A stretch of 5,919 nt of DNA, from contig JADFLZ010000151.1 in assembly GCA_022564135.1 (NCBI GenBank), positions 1 through 5,919 of the forward strand. The letters run 5' to 3'. Made by a program: the position numbers and the translations under genes. The notes under the pieces are model-generated. The model ran no database searches. It was not told the origin of the DNA and was given only the letters and a program-made list of their open reading frames with translations. Within the stretch, counting starts at the first letter, position 1; every line of letters starts with the position of its first letter. The stretch is from Candidatus Zixiibacteriota bacterium. Its GTDB lineage: Bacteria; Zixibacteria; MSB-5A5; GN15; FEB-12. Below, one piece after another: positions 1 through 5,525 of the stretch.

Positions 1-152
1 CCAAGTTTCGGCAGGGCGTAATCTATGATCTGCCGGATTCTCGGGTTAATATCCTTTTTTTCTGACGGCTTTTGAGCGGACTCAATATCGGCCGAAAGCG
101 GTATAGTCAGAATATAGGTGAGGAAGATTACGAAAAAATATCGCTTTTTCAT
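1..152 (-). CDS. Gene C: secreted paralogue of the Asp-box/dockerin protein, 5' end only
   Basis: Fifty complete codons read from an ATG at 150-152 to the left edge, where the gene is cut by the window. The start MKKRYFFVIFLTYILTIPLS is a typical Sec signal peptide: a Lys-Lys-Arg head, a hydrophobic core and a possible cleavage after Ala21. The first 51 residues align without gaps to the start of gene B, with 32 identical. Most of the matches are in the signal-peptide head and in the stretch around DINPRIRQIIDYALPKLG (residues 34-51). The start is supported by an AAAGAG element five bases upstream and by the homologous start of gene B. It lies 10 bases after the gene B stop, so translation is probably coupled. 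The product is inferred to be another long Asp-box plus dockerin protein, but only the N-terminus is visible, so the rest is a guess. The homology and start are well supported. Confidence 0.82.
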   Translation of the reverse strand, partial: MKKRYFFVIFLTYILTIPLSADIESAQKPSEKKDINPRIRQIIDYALPKL

Positions 153-165
153 AATAGCTCTTTCA
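153..165 (-). promoter_or_regulatory. Gene B/gene C junction: ribosome binding site overlapping the stop codon
   Basis: The TGA stop of gene B (163-165) shares its last base with an AAAGAG element (158-163), which sits five bases before the ATG of gene C. Only 10 bases separate stop and start. The same bases, GAAAGAGCTATTATG, occur before gene B, and AAAGAG also precedes gene A. This repetition supports these starts over the alternatives further upstream. The geometry suggests translational coupling within one mRNA. Confidence 0.65.
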
Positions 166-3100
166 ATTATGACATCCGGGTGTATTGCAGGGCGCGTCGC
201 TGCAAGCATATGGCGCTATTCCGCTGCGGAATATATAGTTTACCAGGAAAGTTAAATCGAGAACATCCAAGGGTGAACCGTCGGCATTGACATCGGACTC
301 ACCTAAACAAGTAGGCGCTGTGCCACCTCTGAATATGCGGTCAACGCAGTTGGTCAAATCCAATATGTTGGCATCGTTTCCATCGGAATTTAAGTCACCG
401 CGCAAGCCGTGGCAGCAGCCGAAGTAGGTCATAAAATTCCGGCCTCTTTCGGCCAGTTCTTCAATACGCAGTCCCGGGCCGGGCGACTCTACTTCTTCGT
501 TTAGAACAGTTGCAATAACTGAATAAAAAGCTAAAGTGTCTCCCGGCATAAGGTCATGTCCAAATACATAGGTCAATACACTGTGCAGGTCTGTGTACTG
601 AGAATCCGGATTAGAGTACGTCCATTGTACAAGTCCGGCAGCTGCTTCCATATTTGCATACAGTTCATTGTCATCCCAGCCGGTGTAAACATACCTGGCA
701 TTAGCTTCGTGATAGCCACCGTATAAACCAGTATTTGTAATCAACCACTTATTAGAATCTGCGAAGTATTGCTTCATATATCCATAAGCCATTCCGCCAT
801 AGCGCAGGTCGTTATCCTGACATTCTACAGAATCATCGTTGTTATACTCCGCACCATAACAGTAAAGCAGATTGAGTGAGCTATTGACTTTGCCTGTGTT
901 ATCCGAAGATGTTCCGCCCGAATCTCTTATATCTGCCGGTATGTCCCAGTCGATAACTTCGCCGACTACCATGCCTTCGTGCACCAGGCTGTCTATCGCC
1001 CAGATTTTGAATTCTTTGGTAATAAACTGCTGGTCGGCATGCCAGGTCTTATTGGCCTGAGTACCATAAGTCGTCGTTACCTTTGGCGCATAGAATGTAA
1101 GGCTGGCCCCGATAGTGGTATCAGCATTGCTCAGTAAGGGCAGTCTGTAGTAATTATAAACCTCTCCGGTTGTGTCAATTTCCGGTCCGGATAGTAAATA
1201 AATTGAAGTTGGCTGTCCGGATCCCTGGCTGAAAATACTGTTAGAAAGTATCGTATCTCCGTTGACAATATTCCCAAAGATAAGGCTACCGTCGTATAAA
1301 TAAACTTCGGTATTGCCGGGAATTGAGTCAACCGTATCGCACTCATTGGGGTGATAGAAATAATCCATCCTGACTCCTGCAGCGCCGCCACCGCCACCCA
1401 AGCCAAACTGAGCACCACAGCCAACTGCCAGAGAAATGACACCTGTCGTAATCGTATCAAAAAAACAATCGAAAATGGTGTCTGTTACAATGAGAGTAAT
1501 TGGTAGAGTATCTACCAGAGCAATACTGCTCATATTAAGAATTAGCCGACCTTCAACAATTTGAGTTGAATAAAGAGGGTCATTAATTATACCGCCGACA
1601 TTGAGATTTATAGAGCCGGTGTCAGTATTGCCGGCTCCATTGGGGATATAAAAGCTGAAACCAGACACTCCCAGCCAGCCTGCCGGGCCGGATAATTCTT
1701 CAATTTCGATGCTATAAGTCACCGGTTCGTTAGTAGTATTTTCCAATAATATCGCTATATCCAATTGCACACCGCGAGGGGTAAAAGTTGGCCAGCCGAT
1801 TTCATTAATAGGCCAGCCAGAGCCGGGTCCAATAACTATCTGATCAGGTGCCACACAGGCCATATAGAAAAATTTGACCGGGTTGTTCTGCCAGGTGGAA
1901 TTGTCAAATATGACCGTGCCGGGGTCTCTGTCGTTAATGTACATAACCGGCAGCCATGATGCTCCGACCGTGTTGGGGTAAGAGACGGGACGAGGTATAA
2001 TCGTGGCACCGGACACTGCTCCGTCAGAAGCAGTTGTCACAAATCCGTAGGGCGCCATCGAAGCAAAATGGTCGGATTCACATTGGCCGACCGCTCCGGT
2101 GGCAGAATCGCACCCGGGGGTAAAAGAATTTGTCAAATTATGTGGCAAGTCCCAGCTTATGCCATTGTTGTCCGAGATTGATACCATCAGCTCGCCGTTG
2201 ACCGAACCAAGAAAGCTACCGTCATATCCTCTCTGTGAGCAGTCGGGATTGGCCGGGTCGCCGTTGTGGCCATCCCAGAGGTCAGCAAACAAGATATAGA
2301 GGTTATCGTTACACTGCGATAACTGCGGTTTGGCCAAAAGCAAATTGAACGGGATAGGCTGGCACATAATCGGGTCCTGGTTTAGATGAACGGCCACACG
2401 TTTCCCTAAACCCTGACCAGGAAAAGATTCTGCCCAATGATAAATTCTCGAACCGAATCCTAGAAATCCTTCTGACAAATAGCGCTGTATATCTGTCGCC
2501 ACCCAGGCGATATGCAGCTCTTCGCTGGGGGAATCACCGGTCCAGAGCATAGTGATATCGTTGTATGGTCCCCAGCGTTCGCTAAGAGTATCAAAATGAG
2601 TTACGTTGACTCGTGGATTCCAGCTAATGCCATAGTCATCTGAGGATTGATAATAGAGGTCATTGAAATTCCTGTTTCGCAATGACCCCAAACTAGTATT
2701 GATGGAGCAGGTATCGCAGCCCGGTTCAGGTAAATTAGCCGTCCAGCCCAGTGCGACTTTGCCTGATTTCTTAGAAGCCGTAACAAGCGCCACAGTAGCC
2801 CAGGCGGTGTCATAGACCCAGGAACAGTCCCAACCATCAATTTGTGGGTCAATCTCCCCTGGTATAAAACAGCTAGACAAAGAACCATCCGCTAACGAAC
2901 TATCGGCTTGCCCTTCCTTACGATAGTAATATAGAATATGCGGGCCGCCCCCCCCGGCGAATGTTACTGCTGCCAGGTGCGTTATATGGTTACCGTCGGG
3001 TCTGGTTTGAAATGCCAGATGCGGCCAGATAGTATTACGGTCTCTTCCAATATATGGATTCGCCCAATACGAGAGAACAAGATCTACACTGGCCCTCAAA

Positions 3101-3702
3101 TTGAAATTGGCTGCCAATGCTGCGCTGTCATACCAGACTGTAGCGGAATAGTTATCTGAGTTGCCGTCTGGAGTGTAATGCCCAGAAATAATCGCTCTAT
3201 TGTCCAATGAAACATCGAGATTGAAATAACCTGCATATTCAGGCGGAGAGGTGAGAGCAACATTACCGCCCAGTGCTCCCGTACCAACTGAAGCGTAAAC
3301 GTAAGCTGCAGTTCTGCCAACGGATAGATCAGGACCCGGCAGGTCCATCCAGGTGAAATGAATGTAGGTGGATGTATCCGAGCCTGAAATATTGTGGCCG
3401 ATTCCCACCATACGGCCGGTGGTGTTATTATGCTGATAATCATAATAAGTATTGCCGATTGTCACTCCCGGCGAGCTTGAAAATGAACTTGCACCCAGCG
3501 AAGCTATCCCTTTTCCGGTCGTCTTAATCGGCCTTTTTACTGGGTAATTGCCAAGCTCCGGCAGGGCGTAATCCACAATCTGCCGGATTATCGGATTAAT
3601 ATCTCTTTTTTCTGGCGGCTTTTCGGCGGCAGTTAAGATTATCGAAGGCGATGCTGCGAAAATTATGGCGAGGAAGATTACCAAAAAATAGCGCTTTTTC
3701 AT
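163..3702 (-). CDS. Gene B: secreted Asp-box (sialidase-type propeller) protein with C-terminal dockerin-like domain
   Basis: A protein of 1179 aa from the ATG at 3702. An ATG six codons upstream (3720) is possible, but AAAGAG lies five bases before 3702, and this start gives a clean signal peptide (MKKRYFLVIFLAIIFAASPS, cleavage perhaps near Ala25-Ala26). Residues about 75-620 look like a beta-propeller of the BNR/sialidase type. Two Asp boxes are visible: SDDYGISW (354-361, exact S-x-D-x-G-x-[ST]-W) and SDNNGISW (510-517, Asp replaced by Asn). No sialidase catalytic set was recognised, so the region may bind rather than cut. Residues about 635-1095 form a module shared with gene A. Its first part resembles a BACON/Ig-like beta-sandwich (GWLGVSG); the rest is unassigned. 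CCHGLRGD (1096-1103) leads into two dockerin-like calcium loops, starting at Asp1103 and Asp1137. The protein is probably exported or cell-surface; its ligand is unknown. The last seven residues look like an extension past an ancestral stop. Confidence 0.87.
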   Translation of the reverse strand: MKKRYFLVIFLAIIFAASPSIILTAAEKPPEKRDINPIIRQIVDYALPELGNYPVKRPIKTTGKGIASLGASSFSSSPGVTIGNTYYDYQHNNTTGRMVGIGHNISGSDTSTYIHFTWMDLPGPDLSVGRTAAYVYASVGTGALGGNVALTSPPEYAGYFNLDVSLDNRAIISGHYTPDGNSDNYSATVWYDSAALAANFNLRASVDLVLSYWANPYIGRDRNTIWPHLAFQTRPDGNHITHLAAVTFAGGGGPHILYYYRKEGQADSSLADGSLSSCFIPGEIDPQIDGWDCSWVYDTAWATVALVTASKKSGKVALGWTANLPEPGCDTCSINTSLGSLRNRNFNDLYYQSSDDYGISWNPRVNVTHFDTLSERWGPYNDITMLWTGDSPSEELHIAWVATDIQRYLSEGFLGFGSRIYHWAESFPGQGLGKRVAVHLNQDPIMCQPIPFNLLLAKPQLSQCNDNLYILFADLWDGHNGDPANPDCSQRGYDGSFLGSVNGELMVSISDNNGISWDLPHNLTNSFTPGCDSATGAVGQCESDHFASMAPYGFVTTASDGAVSGATIIPRPVSYPNTVGASWLPVMYINDRDPGTVIFDNSTWQNNPVKFFYMACVAPDQIVIGPGSGWPINEIGWPTFTPRGVQLDIAILLENTTNEPVTYSIEIEELSGPAGWLGVSGFSFYIPNGAGNTDTGSINLNVGGIINDPLYSTQIVEGRLILNMSSIALVDTLPITLIVTDTIFDCFFDTITTGVISLAVGCGAQFGLGGGGGAAGVRMDYFYHPNECDTVDSIPGNTEVYLYDGSLIFGNIVNGDTILSNSIFSQGSGQPTSIYLLSGPEIDTTGEVYNYYRLPLLSNADTTIGASLTFYAPKVTTTYGTQANKTWHADQQFITKEFKIWAIDSLVHEGMVVGEVIDWDIPADIRDSGGTSSDNTGKVNSSLNLLYCYGAEYNNDDSVECQDNDLRYGGMAYGYMKQYFADSNKWLITNTGLYGGYHEANARYVYTGWDDNELYANMEAAAGLVQWTYSNPDSQYTDLHSVLTYVFGHDLMPGDTLAFYSVIATVLNEEVESPGPGLRIEELAERGRNFMTYFGCCHGLRGDLNSDGNDANILDLTNCVDRIFRGGTAPTCLGESDVNADGSPLDVLDLTFLVNYIFRSGIAPYACSDAPCNTPGCHN
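199..399 (-). other. Dockerin-like domain of gene B
   Basis: Two EF-hand-like loops, each followed by a hydrophobic helix ending in an aromatic-Arg motif. Loop 1 is DLNSDGNDANILD followed by LTNCVDRIFRGG. Loop 2 is DVNADGSPLDVLD followed by LTFLVNYIFRSG. In each loop Asp1, Asn3, Asp5, an Asn or Asp at position 10, and Asp13 can act as calcium ligands. The spacing is one residue longer than the classical 12-position type I dockerin loop. In known systems dockerins bind cohesins, but none is encoded in this window, so the partner is unknown. Confidence 0.75.
2152..2175 (-). other. Asp-box motif 2 of gene B (degenerate)
   Basis: Encodes SDNNGISW, which matches the Asp-box pattern except that Asn stands at the Asp position. 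It is preceded by a hydrophobic strand (ELMVSI) and followed by DLPHNLT. This is the strand-turn-strand setting expected of the motif. Confidence 0.6.
2620..2643 (-). other. Asp-box motif 1 of gene B
   Basis: Encodes SDDYGISW, a full match to the Asp-box pattern S-x-D-x-G-x-[ST]-W, which marks beta-hairpin turns in sialidase-type propellers and related folds. A second, slightly degenerate copy (SDNNGISW) lies at 2152-2175. Two boxes about 156 residues apart fit blades of one propeller. They identify the fold rather than any catalytic activity. Confidence 0.7.
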
Positions 3703-3733
3703 AATAGCTCTTTCATTCATGACTTTCTATTGC
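3700..3733 (-). promoter_or_regulatory. Gene A/gene B junction with ribosome binding site
   Basis: Thirty-one bases separate the TAA of gene A (3734-3736) from the ATG of gene B (3700-3702). AAAGAG lies at 3708-3713, five bases before the ATG. No promoter or terminator-like hairpin is apparent, so read-through from gene A is likely. The junction aligns base for base, without gaps, to the gene B/gene C junction around 150-190. Confidence 0.6.
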
Positions 3734-5443
3734 TTAGCCAGGCGCGTCGCTGCATTTTTTTGGAGCCGGGCCGCCTCTGAATATATAATCTACCATGAAT
3801 GTTAAATCGAGAACGTCCGCTGATGAAAGGTCGGAATTAACATCACCTTCTCCTAAGCATAGCGGTGGTCGTCCACCACGAAACATTCGGTCAATCGCGT
3901 AGGTTAAGTCCAAAATGTTACTATGGTTGCCATCAGAGTTATAGTCACCACGCAAGCCGTGGCAGCAGCCGAAGTAGGTCATAAAATTCCGACCTTTTTC
4001 GGCCAGTTCCTCAATACGCAGTCCGCCGGGCGATTCTACTTCATTGTTTAGAACAGTTGCAATGACCGAATAGAAAGTCAAAGTATCTCCCGGCAGAAGG
4101 TCGTGCCCAAAAGTGTAAGTCAAAACGCTGTGTAAATCGGTCTCTTGAGAATCCGGATTAGCGTGAACCCAGGGAAAATATCCAACGGCGGTCTCCATAT
4201 TAAAATACAACTCATTGACGTCCCAGCCAGAATAAACATACCGGGCGTTAGCTTCGATATAACCGCCGTAACCTATCGTATCTGTAATCAACCATTTGTT
4301 AGAATCTGCGAAGTATTGCTTGGTATAGCCAAAGGCCATGCCGCCATAGCGCAGGTCGTTATCCTGGCATTCAACTAAGTCATCATTGTTGTACTCAGCG
4401 CCGACGCAGTAAAGCAGGTTCAAGCTGGCATTCATTTCACCGGCGTTGTCAGAGGTCGTACCTCCAACGTCTTTTAAATCTGCCGGTATGTCCCAATCTA
4501 TTACTTCGCCGACTACCATGCCCTCGTGCACTTGACCGTCTATCGCCCAGATTTTGAATTCTTTGGTAATAAACTGCTGGTCGGCATGCCAGGTCTTATT
4601 GACCTGAGTACCATAAGTAGTCGTTACCTTTGGTGCATAATATGTAAGACTTGCCCCGATGGTGGTATCGGCATTGCTCAGTGAAGGGAATCGCAAATAA
4701 TTAAAGACCTCCCCGGTCGTATCTACCTGTGCAATTTCAAGGGAGTAAATTGAATTCGGATGTCTGGGCCCCAGCCCAAAGATGCTGTTTGAAAGAATTG
4801 TATCGCCGTTTACAATATTGCCGAATATCATACTGCCGTCATATAAATATGTTTTAGTATTACCCGGGATGGAATCGACAGTATCGCATTCACTGGGGTG
4901 ATAGAAGTAGTCCATACCTAAGCCTGCGTTGCCTGCAAAACCGCCCAATCCGAACCTGGCATCATGACCGACTGCTAGTGAGACAACACCGGTTGAGATA
5001 GTGTCTGTGAAAACATGTGGATCATCGCAGTCTATAATGATGCCGTAGCGCAAAGTGTCCGCAAATGAATGGGCAGGAACAACCAAAATTAATCTGGCAG
5101 TAAGCAGAACAGCTGTACATGGATCAAGTAAACCGTCGATATTTATATTTATGTAACCAGTATCTCTATTGTTAATTCCATCCTCAATGAAATAATTGAA
5201 TCCCGTCACCCCTATCCAACCGGACTGGGGATTTACTTCTTCTACCACAATTTCGTACGAGAATGGAAAGTTACCATGGTTTTCCAGGATTACCATTATA
5301 TCCTGCTGTTCGCTTGATGGGAATGGGAAATCGACTGGCGGCCAAGTCATCTTCGGTAGGCTGCCAGTTACTGTGGAAGTAGTAAAATTAGACGATGTCA
5401 AGATTATAAAAAGAATGATTGCTACAAAAAATTTCAATTTCAT
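3734..5443 (-). CDS. Gene A: secreted dockerin-like protein, short paralogue lacking the Asp-box region
   Basis: A protein of 569 aa from the ATG at 5443. The frame is open further upstream, with an ATG at 5512. The 5443 start is preferred because AAAGAG lies six bases before it and because MKLKFFVAIILFIILTSS is a signal peptide, whereas the 23 upstream residues are polar and would bury it. The cleavage site is unclear. After about residue 35 the whole protein aligns with the C-terminal half of gene B: a beta-sandwich-like head (GWIGVTG, about 75-80), an unassigned core in which a 52-residue stretch from PKVTTTYG matches at 49 positions, then CCHGLRGD and two dockerin-like loops starting at Asp500 and Asp534. 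Loop 2 (DVNSDLSSADVLD) has Leu where Gly is usual. No enzyme motif was found. It is probably exported, with an unknown partner. It may be an internal-deletion derivative of gene B, or gene B may have gained the propeller. Confidence 0.87.
   Translation of the reverse strand: MKLKFFVAIILFIILTSSNFTTSTVTGSLPKMTWPPVDFPFPSSEQQDIMVILENHGNFPFSYEIVVEEVNPQSGWIGVTGFNYFIEDGINNRDTGYININIDGLLDPCTAVLLTARLILVVPAHSFADTLRYGIIIDCDDPHVFTDTISTGVVSLAVGHDARFGLGGFAGNAGLGMDYFYHPSECDTVDSIPGNTKTYLYDGSMIFGNIVNGDTILSNSIFGLGPRHPNSIYSLEIAQVDTTGEVFNYLRFPSLSNADTTIGASLTYYAPKVTTTYGTQVNKTWHADQQFITKEFKIWAIDGQVHEGMVVGEVIDWDIPADLKDVGGTTSDNAGEMNASLNLLYCVGAEYNNDDLVECQDNDLRYGGMAFGYTKQYFADSNKWLITDTIGYGGYIEANARYVYSGWDVNELYFNMETAVGYFPWVHANPDSQETDLHSVLTYTFGHDLLPGDTLTFYSVIATVLNNEVESPGGLRIEELAEKGRNFMTYFGCCHGLRGDYNSDGNHSNILDLTYAIDRMFRGGRPPLCLGEGDVNSDLSSADVLDLTFMVDYIFRGGPAPKKCSDAPG
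3749..3949 (-). other. Dockerin-like domain of gene A
   Basis: Loop 1 is DYNSDGNHSNILD followed by LTYAIDRMFRGG. Loop 2 is DVNSDLSSADVLD followed by LTFMVDYIFRGG. Both have the 13-position spacing seen in gene B. The Gly after Asp5 is replaced by Leu in loop 2, which may weaken calcium binding there. Cysteines flank the unit (CCHGLRGD before, a CLGEGD linker between the loops, KKCSDAPG after) and could form disulphides in an exported protein. Confidence 0.73.
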
Positions 5444-5455
5444 TGTCGGCTCTTT
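5444..5455 (-). promoter_or_regulatory. Ribosome binding site of gene A
   Basis: AAAGAG (5450-5455) lies six bases before the ATG at 5443 and matches the element before genes B and C. It decides the start of gene A against the in-frame ATG at 5512, which has no such element in front. The rest of the 82-base spacer back to the prfA stop is AT-rich, and I see no convincing promoter or terminator in it. Confidence 0.6.
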
Positions 5456-5525
5456 ACGAAATACTTCGGATTTGATAAATCCCATATAAACATCACTCCA
5501 TCGCTCAATCATATAAGGATATAGA

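Larger units (their letters stand above)
1..1803. repeat. Tandem duplication, copy 1 (period about 3550 bases)
   Basis: Aligns to 3551-5344 at an offset of 3550 (3547 in the middle). Check points: base 1 with 3551, the ATG at 150-152 with 3700-3702, the TGA at 163-165 with 3713-3715, 401-441 identical to 3951-3991, and 991-1054 identical to 4538-4601. The copy spans the start of gene C, the junction, and the dockerin and C-terminal module of gene B. The upper limit is set by where the protein similarity fades, and the copy continues off the left edge. Confidence 0.8.
3551..5344. repeat. Tandem duplication, copy 2
   Basis: Partner of the copy at 1-1803. It spans the start of gene B, the gene A/gene B junction, and the dockerin and C-terminal module of gene A. 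Similarity is uneven: the 64-base block at 4538-4601 is perfect, whereas the beta-sandwich head near 5040-5340 is only loosely similar at the protein level. Confidence 0.8.

Noticed and set aside
72..290. Short plus-strand reading frame over the gene B/gene C junction
   Set aside because: It is antisense to the conserved signal peptide and dockerin tail; the protein shows no family features.
199..399. Cellulosome component
   Set aside because: The dockerin-like tail alone is not enough: no cohesin, scaffoldin or glycoside hydrolase is recognisable in the window.
1131..1460. A 109-codon reading frame on the minus strand inside gene B
   Set aside because: It lies in another frame within the strongly conserved module of gene B and has no recognisable domain; it is a shadow.
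3096..3443. A 115-codon reading frame on the minus strand inside gene B
   Set aside because: It is out of frame with the Asp-box region, has no family resemblance and no ribosome binding site was seen.
1828..3480. Active sialidase
   Set aside because: Only two Asp boxes are visible; these occur in many non-catalytic propellers, and the arginine triad and other catalytic residues could not be identified.
3703..3720. Gene B start at the ATG at 3720
   Set aside because: The start six codons downstream has AAAGAG five bases before it and matches the start of gene C, which cannot use the upstream ATG position.
5444..5512. Longer form of gene A starting at the ATG at 5512
   Set aside because: It adds 23 polar residues before a clear signal peptide and has no ribosome binding element, whereas the 5443 start has AAAGAG at the same distance as its paralogues.
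5508..5513. TATGAT on the minus strand as a -10 promoter box for gene A
   Set aside because: No suitable -35 element is found at 16-18 bases upstream, and the AT-rich spacer gives such hexamers by chance.
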